DNA of 64,000 bases from Anaerovibrio lipolyticus (GCF_021531495.1 NZ_JADYTY010000005.1:28952-92951), one strand, 5' to 3'. Shown: positions 43,175 through 51,564, counted from the first letter of the stretch. Notes: generated by a model from the letters alone, not told the origin. Numbers and translations are program-made.

Positions 43175-44080
43175 TCAAAACTTGGCTTTGTCCTTTTCAT
43201 GCTTTTCCCGCAAAAGCTTTAAACGATGTTTCAGATCCGACAGCCGCTCAGTGCGGGACTTTAATTCCTCTTCCCGTTCCCTTTGTTCTCCGATAATATT
43301 TTCCAGCTTCGTAATGATGATTTGTTGCTTGGCCTTGCGAGCGGCTTCTTTCGCTTCCATGGTCTTCTCTATATTAGTCCGTTCCTGTTCTAATTGCTTT
43401 TGCAACTCCTCCTTTTCCTTGTGTATCCTTGTTTTGCGGATAACATCATTTTCCGCCAGCCATTCGTCCACCTGACTCTGCAAATAATCCCGCAGTTCCG
43501 TTATGCCGCTTTTGTTCAGCAGGACTTTCTTGTCTTCGTCACGGCCTTTACGATAGCGCGGATTGGATACCACAAACGTCCTGAAATTCTCGCCGCCGCA
43601 GACATTCTTCACGTCCAACAGGATTTTTCCTTTGATTTTGGCGAGGTTTTCCTCATCCTGAGCATCTGCCGCCGTCAGCACCAGGCAGAAGTGCTGCCAG
43701 AAGAAGTCTTCGCTGACAAAAAAGGTCTTTATCTTATTGATGGCCGCTAATTCGTTGGCGTGCAGTTCTCCCGTTCCCAGTGTATGCACGAATATTATCA
43801 CATTGGCCCGTGGATAGGCTTTATAAGCCTCCTTATCGTCAGTATCCTCTGCATCAAGTCCGGGTGTATCTACCAGATACACATTATCCTGCCACAGCAC
43901 CTTATCTGCAACTACCGTCGTGCGTATATCCTCCTCGGCGAAGTGGATGCAATCTAGCAGGGAATTGAATAGGGAGCTTTTGCCGTGGTTCATGTTCCCG
44001 GCGTTGACGATATGCACGGCCTTGACCTCTTGCTCAATCTCAGCGATTTTTTGCTGGAACATCGCTATGTAATCCTTCAT
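43175..44080 (-). CDS. Small GTPase with C-terminal coiled coil
   Basis: 301 residues from the ATG at 44080, which has GGGAGG seven bases upstream. G1 GNMNHGKSS (28-36), G3 DTPG (71-74). The G4 position reads LTAADAQD, so the usual NKxD/TKxD is not canonical. Residues about 215-300 are an uninterrupted Glu/Lys/Arg coiled coil. It is the first gene of the overlapping run GTPase, membrane protein, dynamin, SPASM, B12-radical SAM, dynamin. The fold looks like the Era/dynamin-like group; the substrate nucleotide is assumed to be GTP. Confidence 0.75.
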   Translation of the reverse strand: MKDYIAMFQQKIAEIEQEVKAVHIVNAGNMNHGKSSLFNSLLDCIHFAEEDIRTTVVADKVLWQDNVYLVDTPGLDAEDTDDKEAYKAYPRANVIIFVHTLGTGELHANELAAINKIKTFFVSEDFFWQHFCLVLTAADAQDEENLAKIKGKILLDVKNVCGGENFRTFVVSNPRYRKGRDEDKKVLLNKSGITELRDYLQSQVDEWLAENDVIRKTRIHKEKEELQKQLEQERTNIEKTMEAKEAARKAKQQIIITKLENIIGEQREREEELKSRTERLSDLKHRLKLLREKHEKDKAKF

Positions 44081-44374
44081 ATTCAGCCCTCCCAAGCTAT
44101 CTCAGGCAAAATTCTAATACTATATTTCTCAGCACTCCGAGCTACCATAAAATTTATCCATTCTATTATTTTGAAATTTCATTTTTAATCCTATAAAAAT
44201 GACACAACCGAATACATCTAAAACCATCTCGAAGTCATAATTCATAATTATAATCAAACTCATTTATATCAAATTAGATTTAGTATTGCTAGTATACAAT
44301 CCCTCCGTGGGCCTACGCATACTCCTTTAGAGTATGCGCAACCTTACAAAATTTCTTCATTATTCTATTTAGCT
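44081..44374. other. AT-rich spacer between FtsZ-like and GTPase genes
   Basis: No gene seen. A hairpin GCATACTC-CTTTA-GAGTATGC lies at about 44317-44337, without a clear T-tract. The rest is AT-rich and could hold the promoter of the GTPase operon, but I cannot point to convincing -35/-10 boxes. Confidence 0.4.
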
Positions 44375-45346
44375 TTATACTTCCACCTCATCGCTATCTT
44401 CCGCCAGCTTCGTGGCTATTACGATGACACTTGCTTTTTCCCCCATGGCTTCGTCCGTTGTAACCCCCCAGATGATTTCTGCATCCTGATGCGCCAGTTC
44501 CTGTATGGCTGTTGTAGCTTCGTTGACTTCAACCATGCCGCCAATGGATCTGTTAGAGCCGACAATATTCATCAAGATGGCCCGCGCTCCTTTCAGCCCT
44601 TTCAAGAGCGGTGACTCTATGGCCGCTTTGACTGCCGCAAGTGACGCTTTTTCACCGGCAGCCTCGCCAAAGCCAATAAACGCCGTGCCGGAATTAGCCA
44701 GTATGGATTTTACATCAGCAAAATCCAAATTGACGCTACCGGACTGGCCGATAATGTCACCAATACCTTTCACAATCTGATAGAATATATTGTCGGCAGC
44801 GCGAACAGCTTCTTCTATAGATGTATCTTGGCCATTAATTTCCCAAAGGCATTGGCGAGAAACAGTAATTACGGCATCGGCTTGCTCTTTTAATTTGTCA
44901 ATGACAGACGCAGCCTTTGACGCTGCATCCTTTTCTTTGACGTGGAAAGGTTCTGTTACCAAAGCCACCGTCAATGCCCCCAGCTCTCTGGCGCAACCTG
45001 CCACCACCGTGGCGGCTCCGCTGCCTGTGCCTCCGTCCAGCCCGGCGACAACAAACACCATGTCTGCGCCCCGCAAAGCCTCAAGTATATCTTCACGGGA
45101 CTCTTCGGCGAGTCCCTCGCTCGTTTCCGGATGATGGTCATTCGTTCCTTTTTTCGCACCAATCTGCACCCGCTTTGGGGCCGCAGATTTGAGCAATGTC
45201 TCGGCATCGCTGTCAATAGCGATAAAGCCCACGTTTTCCAGCCCTTGCTCTATCATGTTATTGACGGCATCAATACCGCCACCGCCCACGCCCACAACCG
45301 TTATCTTGGCAAAATTATCCATAGTGGTATCTTCTAACTCAAACAT
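44375..45346 (-). CDS. Divergent FtsZ/tubulin-family GTPase
   Basis: About 323 residues. The N-terminus KITVVGVGGGGIDAVNNMI and FIAIDSD match FtsZ. The tubulin signature is DGGTGSGAAT (104-113) in place of the FtsZ GGGTGTGAAP, and the T7 loop is NLDFADV (206-212) with the catalytic Asp. VTEPFHVKEKD and SPLL also align with FtsZ. The C-terminal linker and the conserved terminal peptide that binds FtsA/ZipA/SepF are absent: the protein ends a few residues after the last strand. It is therefore a paralogue, not the cell-division FtsZ. The start is uncertain (ATG 45346 or a downstream ATG at 45322). It lies five bases after a 59-residue ORF. Confidence 0.85.
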   Translation of the reverse strand: MFELEDTTMDNFAKITVVGVGGGGIDAVNNMIEQGLENVGFIAIDSDAETLLKSAAPKRVQIGAKKGTNDHHPETSEGLAEESREDILEALRGADMVFVVAGLDGGTGSGAATVVAGCARELGALTVALVTEPFHVKEKDAASKAASVIDKLKEQADAVITVSRQCLWEINGQDTSIEEAVRAADNIFYQIVKGIGDIIGQSGSVNLDFADVKSILANSGTAFIGFGEAAGEKASLAAVKAAIESPLLKGLKGARAILMNIVGSNRSIGGMVEVNEATTAIQELAHQDAEIIWGVTTDEAMGEKASVIVIATKLAEDSDEVEV

Positions 45347-45351
45347 CAAAA

Positions 45352-45531
45352 TCAAAACCCTTTCTTTGATGTAGTACGCTCAAATATTTTCTTCATAATA
45401 TCCGGTGTCCCGCACCAGTGATGATAGCTGGGTGGCCATTCCTCATCTCTAGCCTTTTCCTTAGAACGTTCCCATTCCTCCTTGAGCCACTCTTGCCCTT
45501 TTCGGGCAAGAAAATCCGAAATTTCGCTCAT
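45352..45531 (-). CDS. Small conserved-looking ORF upstream of the FtsZ-like gene
   Basis: 59 residues, charged and Trp-rich (ARKGQEWLKEEWERSKEKAR, then PSYHHWCGTPDIMKKIF). Not recognised. The ATG has GGAG very close and AGGGATG further up. Its stop is five bases before the FtsZ-like start, so the two are probably coupled. Upstream, 45549-45640 holds an open stretch reading VVELTKDLDETLAALKQGML without a clear start codon; it may be another small protein or a remnant. Confidence 0.5.
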   Translation of the reverse strand: MSEISDFLARKGQEWLKEEWERSKEKARDEEWPPSYHHWCGTPDIMKKIFERTTSKKGF

Positions 45532-45720
45532 TCTCCACACATCCCTTCTTATGCGTTGACCGATAGCATCCCCTGCTTCAGCGCGGCCAGCGTCTCGTCC
45601 AGATCCTTTGTCAGCTCTACTACTTTCCCCTTGAAACGAGGACGTGCGCTGCTCCCGCAAGCCTGTGATATACGCCTTATTTTATGCGGCTTAGCTTTAG
45701 TATAGTACGGACAAACAGTC

Positions 45721-45757
45721 AAAAGGTTGCCTAGCAGGCAACCTTGGAATTTTTTTA
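45721..45757. terminator. Bidirectional terminator between HTH gene and FtsZ-like unit
   Basis: GGTTGCC-TAGCA-GGCAACC, perfect 7-bp stem, with A and T tracts on either side. Confidence 0.75.
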
Positions 45758-45768
45758 GCTGTACAGGG

Positions 45769-46314
45769 TTACTCATCCTTGAGCTTTCGCCAGTTTGTAA
45801 GCGGCTTGTGGCTCCGGAGGCATAGTTGCTCATTGATGCTGTCAACGTTGTAGATTCCCTTGGTGATGAAATACTCCACGATGAGGTCGCTCTCGTTGCT
45901 GTGGGAGAGGGCGTAGCCGGCCCGCTTGATAAGTTCAGCTGTCTCCTTAAGGCCGAGATGCAGAACAACGGCAAATGCCAAAGCTGTCTCCTTTGACGGG
46001 TGGTAATCCTTGTCAGCCTTGATTTTCGCGAAGTGAGACTTGGTGACTCCTGCCTTGGTGTATATTTCCGCTGGTGTGCGCCCCTTCTTCTCTATAAGTT
46101 CCATCAGGCTCTCGGAAAAAGTAGGTTCCAGCTTTTCCAGCAGGAAATCCAGTGCCCATCTAGCCCCACCGATACTCGGCTCGGTGGCATCGGTGCCAAG
46201 CCTGTAAGTGGCAAAACTGCTGTACCTTGGCCCCTCCGAGCATAGATACTGCCGAATATAGGCATCTATCTCCAGTGTCAGTCTGTCATATCGCTCGTCC
46301 CTCATGTCTCTCAT
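45769..46314 (-). CDS. Helix-turn-helix protein
   Basis: 181 residues. Residues about 65-125 are a Cro-like HTH: LMELIEKKGRTPAEIYTKAG, then VTKSHFAKIKADKDYHPSKE, followed by ALAFAVVLHLGLKETAELIK. The N-terminal 60 residues are helical and unfamiliar. The C-terminal 45 residues contain YFITKGIYNVDSINE, which recurs in HTH proteins of Firmicute accessory regions as far as I recall. It may regulate the cluster downstream, though a terminator separates them. Its start overlaps the stop of the exported protein gene (ATGA). Confidence 0.7.
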   Translation of the reverse strand: MRDMRDERYDRLTLEIDAYIRQYLCSEGPRYSSFATYRLGTDATEPSIGGARWALDFLLEKLEPTFSESLMELIEKKGRTPAEIYTKAGVTKSHFAKIKADKDYHPSKETALAFAVVLHLGLKETAELIKRAGYALSHSNESDLIVEYFITKGIYNVDSINEQLCLRSHKPLTNWRKLKDE

Positions 46315-46850
46315 ATCCCCAACGCAAAGTAAAGGCTTTTTTCAATGATGCGCCGCTCACGCTTCAGCACGGGACTATAGCCGTTCTTGTCTCCAAAGAA
46401 CTTCATGTTATAAGCTGAGACAAATGCCACCTCAGCCGTATTCGGTATCAGCGGATTTCCTTCGGCATGGCTATAATCACGGTGGATATCCCAATCCTTC
46501 CACTGCTGCCCGAACGGATAAGCTATACTCTTTCTATCCCAATCATATCGGAAACGCAGGGTAAACACATCCCCCAGAGTATACGGACCTCCTACATAGG
46601 TTTCATGCTGCCGCCAATAGTCATCCGAAAATGTCACAGACACCACGTTTATGGCAATCTGGTAATCCGGAGGTGCATAACGCTCAACCACCACTGATGT
46701 CCTATCCGCATACCTGCCCACCCCCATACCGCCATCCACCAACACCAGATTACCGTTGTCCAGTGTAGCCGGATAATTGGCCAATGCTGCTGCGGAAAGC
46801 AGCAGCATTGTAAGGCACACCAGAACTACCGTCTTCATCATAATTCGCAA
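46311..46850 (-). CDS. Exported protein of unknown function
   Basis: About 179 residues with a clear signal peptide (MKTVVLVCLTMLLLSAAALA, cut before NYP). The mature part has beta-type segments: NLVLVDGGMGVGRYADRTSV, IAINVVSVTFSDDYW and FRYDWDRKSIAY. No known domain recognised. The start may be the TTG at 46850, which has GGGG nine bases upstream, or one of two ATGs 9 and 12 bases downstream. In a diderm the product would be periplasmic. It is the first gene of the unit with the HTH protein. Confidence 0.7.
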   Translation of the reverse strand: MRIMMKTVVLVCLTMLLLSAAALANYPATLDNGNLVLVDGGMGVGRYADRTSVVVERYAPPDYQIAINVVSVTFSDDYWRQHETYVGGPYTLGDVFTLRFRYDWDRKSIAYPFGQQWKDWDIHRDYSHAEGNPLIPNTAEVAFVSAYNMKFFGDKNGYSPVLKRERRIIEKSLYFALGI

Positions 46851-47146
46851 TCCAATCAGCCCCTTTATTATAAGCTACATCCACTAATATCTTTGTTTTT
46901 TATTCCGCGCTGTCTAAATCTCTCAGCTGCATGAGCTGTAACAAAAACCATATCGTTTTCGTAATAAAGCTGTAACTTTTTTATGTCTATCAATTATATC
47001 ACCACCTATGGCCTATGCTTAGACATTCTATTTTTTCCATTACATTCCTGCACTCTAATTCTATCACAAAACCTATTCCATAGTACACAAATTCATTCTC
47101 CTAAAACCATCACTCGCCTCGTTATTTTTTATTTTTCAAAAAAAGC
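46851..47146. other. Non-coding AT-rich region before tRNA-Glu
   Basis: No gene or strong structure seen. It presumably carries the promoter of the exported-protein gene on the minus strand. Confidence 0.4.
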
Positions 47147-47175
47147 TTGCATTATATTTTTCAATATGGTATAGT
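47147..47175 (+). promoter_or_regulatory. Promoter of tRNA-Glu
   Basis: TTGCAT, 17-base spacer, TATAGT, 13 bases before the tRNA. Confidence 0.7.
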
Positions 47176-47188
47176 ATTCTTTGTTCAC

Positions 47189-47263
47189 GGCGCGTTGGTC
47201 AAGTGGTTAAGACTCCGCCCTCTCACGGCGGCTTCAAGGGTTCGAATCCCTTACGCGTCACCA
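47189..47263 (+). tRNA. tRNA-Glu (anticodon CTC)
   Basis: A 75-base cloverleaf: acceptor GGCGCGT with ACGCGTC (one G-U), anticodon stem CCGCC/GGCGG around loop CTCTCAC, T-loop GGTTCGAATCC, encoded CCA. Confidence 0.92.
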
Positions 47264-47273
47264 CGCATATAAT

Positions 47274-47303
47274 AGCTCGAAGCAAAGCTTCGGGCTTTTT
47301 TTG
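47274..47303 (+). terminator. Terminator after tRNA-Glu
   Basis: AGCTCGAAGC-AAA-GCTTCGGGCT stem followed by seven T. Confidence 0.8.
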
Positions 47304-47398
47304 TTGCCTTTGAAAGACGATTTTTATTTTCAATAAATTTTACGCAAAATTTACATATTTTGTTCTCTAAACATATTTATGGCGAATATCCGCTACAT

Positions 47399-47522
47399 TT
47401 ATACACAGTTTTTTGACTTATGCACAGTTTTGTGGAAAAAGTTGTGGATAAACTCCTGTTTATACACACAGAATCACATTTTATCCACAAAGTTATCCAC
47501 ATTAGGAAAAAATTGTGGATAA
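47399..47522. other. Cluster of eight DnaA boxes
   Basis: Within 124 bases there are TTATACACA (47399), TTATGCACA (47418), TTTTCCACA on minus (47431-47439), TTATCCACA on minus (47443-47451), TTATACACA (47460), TTATCCACA (47481), TTATCCACA (47493) and TTATCCACA on minus (47514-47522). Seven match the TTATNCACA consensus exactly. An AT-rich stretch follows. dnaA, dnaN or rpmH are not nearby, and genes on both sides run the same way, so this may be a DnaA-titrating or regulatory site rather than the origin. Confidence 0.85.
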
Positions 47523-47816
47523 ATATCCCTCCAGGTCTTGACAAACGACCTATAATATACTCCGTTCGACATACTGTATACATTGTACTGTATTTCCGAG
47601 TTTTTGTCGCGTAAAGAATATTTTTCGTCGTAATGTTCATAGATGAAAAAACGGTTTTATATTATACTCTTACTCGTAAGTAGTAATTACTTTCAATTCC
47701 CTACTAAGCTCGATATCAATGTTTCCCCTAAACAAAGATATATTCCCATACGAGCTTAAAATACTTTCATAGATAATGCCTGTCGTTACCTAAACATCCT
47801 ATAATCCCTTTTTAGA
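47523..47816. other. Non-coding region after the DnaA boxes
   Basis: AT-rich, no gene seen. It contains TTGACA (47539) and TATAAT (47551), but too close together to form one promoter. A terminator on the plus strand at its right end hints at an undetected plus-strand transcript. Confidence 0.4.
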
Positions 47817-47849
47817 AACAGCTGCTCCCCACACCGCAGCTGTTTTCTT
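47817..47849 (+). terminator. Plus-strand terminator with no obvious gene before it
   Basis: AACAGCTG...CAGCTGTT, 8-bp stem, followed by TTCTTA. Confidence 0.6.
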
Positions 47850-47874
47850 ATGCCCTGAATTAATTTTTATCAAC

Positions 47875-47940
47875 AAAAAACCAGCCACCGCTGGCAGACA
47901 GAAACATTCTGTCCACAGCCTTGGCTGGTTTATTTTTATT
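47875..47940 (-). terminator. Terminator after ilvA
   Basis: Nested stems CCAGCCA/TGGCTGG and GACAGAA/TTCTGTC; the minus strand ends in TTTTTTG. Confidence 0.75.
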
Positions 47941-47941
47941 C

Positions 47942-49195
47942 TTAATAAATCTTGTCTACTACAAAGCCGGCATTTTCCAAAGCACGGATAATACGCTGTA
48001 CATGGTCATGACCGTGAGTCTCTACAGTTACCTCCAGCATAACCTTCTTGAAGCTGTCAGTTACCTTGGACTGGTTGTGCTCCAGCTTGATAACATTGGC
48101 GTTCTCGTCAGCCAATACCTGAGATACATGAAGTAACTGGCCTGGCTTATCTGGCAGTTGAACAGAGAAGCAAAATACCCGGCCTCTGGCAATCAAGGCC
48201 TTGTCAATCAGAGCAGAAATGGTGGAAATATCAATATTGCCGCCACTGATAATGGCTGCTACCTTTTTGCCCTTGAAAGGAAGCTTGTTCAAGGCAGCCA
48301 AACTGAGGGCACCAGCGCCCTCGGCTATCAGCTTGTGCTTCTCAATCAGGGACAGAAGTGCAGACATAATTTCCATTTCAGATACGGTAATAATCTGATC
48401 CAGATACTTCTTGCAGAAAGCATAGGTCAAATCACCAGGAGTCTTAACAGCACAGCCATCTGCCACAGTATCTACTGCGGACAGAGTTGTTATATGGCCC
48501 TCCATAAAGGATTTCTCCATGCAAGGTGCTCCCTCTGGCTCTACACCGATAACCTTTACATTTGGATTGACAGCCTTGGTAGCTAGAGCTACACCGCTGG
48601 CAAAGCCGCCGCCCCCAATAGGCACCAGAATGGCATCTACATCCTTCAGCTCATCAATAATCTCCAAGGCTGTGGTGCCCTGACCAGCCAATACCTTCTG
48701 GTCGTTAAATGGATGAATATAAACATAGCCCTTTTTCTTCTGCAGCTCCAAGGACTTGGCATAGGCATCATCAAAGCTATCACCATAGAGAACTACCTCT
48801 GCCCCATAGGCACGAGTAGCTTCTACCTTCAAAATTGGAGTAGTGGCAGGCATACAAATAACAGCCTTGCAATTCAAGGCTCTGGCAGCAAAGGCCACAC
48901 CCTGAGCATGGTTGCCGGCAGAGGCAGTAATAACGCCCCGCTTCCGTTCGTCCTCATTGAGCTGGCTAATCTTGTTGTAGGCACCTCTCAGCTTGAAGGA
49001 ACCTGTATTTTGCAAATTTTCTGGCTTTAGATAAACATTGTTGCCACACAAATCTGAAAAATAGGGACTCTCTATCAAATGGGTTTTAGCCGCCACACCG
49101 TCCAACTGTTTGGCTGCCTGGTACACATCTGCAATAGATGTACTGGCCAGAACCTCCTCTATACTAAGCTCTGCTTTCTTTGCTTCCTCTGCCAT
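47942..49195 (-). CDS. ilvA: Threonine dehydratase (IlvA, ACT-domain form)
   Basis: 417 residues. Fold-type II PLP features: NLQNTGSFKLRGAYNK with the PLP lysine, SAGNHAQGVAFAA, the phosphate loop VPIGGGGFASGVA, and AIISGGNID near residue 320. A single ACT domain (CFSVQLPDKPGQLLHVSQVL) closes the protein. It deaminates threonine to 2-oxobutyrate, feeding isoleucine synthesis with IlvBH. Length and one ACT domain fit the short Firmicute form rather than the 500-residue E. coli IlvA. AAGGAGG lies upstream of the ATG and a good promoter sits 34 bases before it. Confidence 0.94.
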   Translation of the reverse strand: MAEEAKKAELSIEEVLASTSIADVYQAAKQLDGVAAKTHLIESPYFSDLCGNNVYLKPENLQNTGSFKLRGAYNKISQLNEDERKRGVITASAGNHAQGVAFAARALNCKAVICMPATTPILKVEATRAYGAEVVLYGDSFDDAYAKSLELQKKKGYVYIHPFNDQKVLAGQGTTALEIIDELKDVDAILVPIGGGGFASGVALATKAVNPNVKVIGVEPEGAPCMEKSFMEGHITTLSAVDTVADGCAVKTPGDLTYAFCKKYLDQIITVSEMEIMSALLSLIEKHKLIAEGAGALSLAALNKLPFKGKKVAAIISGGNIDISTISALIDKALIARGRVFCFSVQLPDKPGQLLHVSQVLADENANVIKLEHNQSKVTDSFKKVMLEVTVETHGHDHVQRIIRALENAGFVVDKIY

Positions 49196-49228
49196 ATATG
49201 GGCCTCCTTGTATCTGTGTTTTCCTCTT

Positions 49229-49257
49229 AGAATAGCACCACAGATATTATCTGTCAA
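49229..49257 (-). promoter_or_regulatory. Promoter of ilvA
   Basis: Minus strand TTGACA, 17-base spacer, TATTCT. Confidence 0.65.
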
Positions 49258-49293
49258 CAAAAATAGTGCTCCACGGAGTTCATGAAGCACTAT
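49258..49293 (-). terminator. Terminator after the chemoreceptor gene
   Basis: Minus strand ATAGTGCT...AGCACTAT, 8-bp stem, followed by TTTTTG. Confidence 0.75.
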
Positions 49294-49300
49294 CTAGGGA

Positions 49301-50320
49301 TTACTGTTTGTTGTGTTTAATCATATCTACCAGCTTGCCAGCAGTAGCAGACAAATCAGCCAGCTCCTGGGCTACACCGGCAATAGCCGTGGTCTGCTGA
49401 CTAACGATGCCAGAGGTGGCCTCACCCTTAGCTACTGTTTCATTAACAGACTCACCAATCTGGCTGGTGAACTCCTGAATCTTGTCTACAGTCTCACGAG
49501 AGCTATCCGCCAGCTTGCCAATCTCCTCAGATACAACAGCGAAGCCTGCACCAGCTATACCAGCCCGAGCAGCCTCAATAGAAGCATTAAGCCCCAGCAG
49601 ACGAGTCTGCTTGGCAATATCACGAATCAGATTGGTAAATTCGTTAATCTTGCTGGAAATTTCACTTACATTGGCGATTTCCTTGTTCAGAGCCAACTGG
49701 TTCTCGTTAACATCGTTGGCAGAAGCAGCCAGCTCCTCCATGGTGGCAGATACCTGCATAGCATTTTCGTTAATGGAAGCAGCCATCTTCCGCAACTCAA
49801 AGCGATAATGGCCCATCTGGGAGAAGAAGGAAGCCATCAAGAACAGAGTCTGAGCTGCATACTCCAGACGTTCACGAGGCATAATCTGAATCTTGCGGAC
49901 AGCCTCAACATACTTCTCAGGATCTACCCCGATTTCCTTGGCATAAGCCCGGAACTTATCCTCATCTGGTGGTGCATTGAGAACCTGACCACCCAGAATG
50001 GAACCAATCTGCTTGCCATCTACAATAATAGGAGCACCAAAATCCATAAGGCCCGCATGACACTCATAAACCGCAGGCTTACCGGTACGGGCAGCAGTCT
50101 CACCGCCGTTCTTGTCGCACTGCTCACAGCGGTGGCATCCCTCAGCACTGCCACGAGTATACTTCATGCAGAACTCAGACCAATCAGTAGGTCTGGTAAC
50201 AGGCTTACCATCCTTGTCTACGGTTACTGCGGTCATACCAACAGCTCTGGCAAAGCTATCCTGGAATGACTGCAAAAAGTCCATATCAAATACGTCTGAA
50301 AGCTTAATATCTTCTGCCAT
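49301..50320 (-). CDS. Soluble methyl-accepting chemotaxis protein with PocR sensor domain
   Basis: 339 residues without membrane segments. The N-terminal 170 residues are a PocR-type ligand domain: [39 protein letters not shown] and GSILGGQVL, with four or five cysteines that could hold a metal or cluster. Residues about 185-330 are a short MCP signalling domain with the hairpin [20 protein letters not shown]. PocR domains sense small hydrocarbons such as propanediol. It would feed CheA and flagellar control. A sigma-70 promoter precedes it. Confidence 0.88.
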   Translation of the reverse strand: MAEDIKLSDVFDMDFLQSFQDSFARAVGMTAVTVDKDGKPVTRPTDWSEFCMKYTRGSAEGCHRCEQCDKNGGETAARTGKPAVYECHAGLMDFGAPIIVDGKQIGSILGGQVLNAPPDEDKFRAYAKEIGVDPEKYVEAVRKIQIMPRERLEYAAQTLFLMASFFSQMGHYRFELRKMAASINENAMQVSATMEELAASANDVNENQLALNKEIANVSEISSKINEFTNLIRDIAKQTRLLGLNASIEAARAGIAGAGFAVVSEEIGKLADSSRETVDKIQEFTSQIGESVNETVAKGEATSGIVSQQTTAIAGVAQELADLSATAGKLVDMIKHNKQ

Positions 50321-50394
50321 AAAAAACCACCTCTCCCTTTCACTATATAAGGAACTGCCTTTTATGGCAAGTCCTCTCTTCCTAATTCTTCTTT

Positions 50395-50423
50395 ATTATA
50401 CTCGGAAAATTCCTTTAATACAA
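50395..50423 (-). promoter_or_regulatory. Promoter of the chemoreceptor gene
   Basis: Minus strand TTGTAT, 17-base spacer, TATAAT. Confidence 0.6.
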
Positions 50424-50436
50424 TAAATATTTCCTT

Positions 50437-50578
50437 TATAACGAGGTGTCCGATGTCCCCCTCCTCTATAGGTGGCGGGAGGCTGTGCTAATGACAGGGT
50501 GGAGCTAATATCTCCACCCTCGTCGAAACCCCATTGAAAGAAAATGCAAGGGCATTTTCTTTGAATAATCTAGGGGTT
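50437..50578. other. Structured intergenic region
   Basis: Two strong hairpins: AGGGTGGAG-CTAATAT-CTCCACCCT (50496-50520) and AAAGAAAATGC-AAGG-GCATTTTCTTT (50537-50562), the second enclosed by AACCCC/GGGGTT (50527-50578). Neither has a clean T-tract. The region may be an unrecognised RNA or an extragenic repeat; no known riboswitch recognised. Confidence 0.4.
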
Positions 50579-51488
50579 ATAGACCATCATCCTGCCAATC
50601 TGGTACATAGGCCTTGGTAGCAGAACTGCGCTGCTGAATAAAGCATTGAGTAAAGCCTAATTCACTGGCATAATCTGTCACTGATTGATATTCAAAGGTG
50701 GTAAGCCTCCGCTTAAGATTTTTATATTCCCCTGCCTTATACATAGGAGTGTACTGACTCATCAGGCTGAGATAAATATCATTACCAAAGGTCTGCCACA
50801 GCCAGCCCAAAAGCTTCATACTGTCATGGCGGGCCCCAGGCAATACCATATGCCGTACCAGTACACCTCTAGTCATAATGCCCTGAGCATCCAAAACCGG
50901 CCTGCCTACCTGCTGTACCATAGCCTTAATGGCCTTGGCAGCTACAGGAAAATAATCCTGAGCCTTGGAATATGCCCCGGATAATTCCGAGGCATAATAT
51001 TTCAAATCCGGCAGATATACATCCACTGTTCCTGCCAGCAACTCAATGGTGGACACGCTTTCGTAGCCACTAGAATTGTACACTACAGGCAGGGAAAAAC
51101 CTCGTTCCTTGGCATAGGCCAAAGCCTGAATAATCTGAGGCACATAATGGGTGGGAGTAACCAGATCCAAGGTAGCTGCCCCCTGGGCCTGTTGATGGAG
51201 AAAAATTTCTCCCAGCTCCTCTGAGGTGACTTCCCTGCCCTTTTCATAATGGCTTATTTCGTAGTTCTGACAGAAAACACAGCGAAGATTACAACCAGAA
51301 AAGAAAACCGTTCCAGCACCCTTGCCAGTTTCCGGGCCAGCTATGGCTGGCTCCTCCCAAGGGTGCAGGCTGACCTTGGCTACTCTGGCCAAGGCTCCTC
51401 CGCCGCAAGCCCCTGACCTTTCATAGCGGTTCACACCACAACTGCGGGGACACAACTGGCAGTTGCTAAGCAAATCCCTTGCCTGCAA
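50577..51488 (-). CDS. PflX-like radical SAM protein
   Basis: 303 residues. The N-terminus has Cys pairs (CQLCPRSCGVNR), then the radical SAM motif FFSGCNLRCVFCQNYEIS. VYNSSGYES and DVYLPDLKYY are conserved strands. This is the COG1313 group (PflX), related to pyruvate formate-lyase activases; the activated partner is unknown. It stands alone between the structured intergenic region and the sulfatase gene. Confidence 0.88.
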   Translation of the reverse strand: MQARDLLSNCQLCPRSCGVNRYERSGACGGGALARVAKVSLHPWEEPAIAGPETGKGAGTVFFSGCNLRCVFCQNYEISHYEKGREVTSEELGEIFLHQQAQGAATLDLVTPTHYVPQIIQALAYAKERGFSLPVVYNSSGYESVSTIELLAGTVDVYLPDLKYYASELSGAYSKAQDYFPVAAKAIKAMVQQVGRPVLDAQGIMTRGVLVRHMVLPGARHDSMKLLGWLWQTFGNDIYLSLMSQYTPMYKAGEYKNLKRRLTTFEYQSVTDYASELGFTQCFIQQRSSATKAYVPDWQDDGL

Positions 51489-51564
51489 GCTATCACTTCC
51501 TTATCTGAATCTTAACGCTAAGTTCCATCTCTACCCCTTATTGAACCAAGCATAGGGTAAGATT

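Noticed and set aside
44317..44337. Hairpin as terminator of the FtsZ-like or GTPase unit
   Set aside because: The stem is good but neither strand has a T-tract after it, and its position does not follow a stop codon on its own strand.
47539..47562. TTGACA and TATAAT/TATACT as a promoter after the DnaA boxes
   Set aside because: Spacers of 6 and 12 bases are too short for sigma-70.
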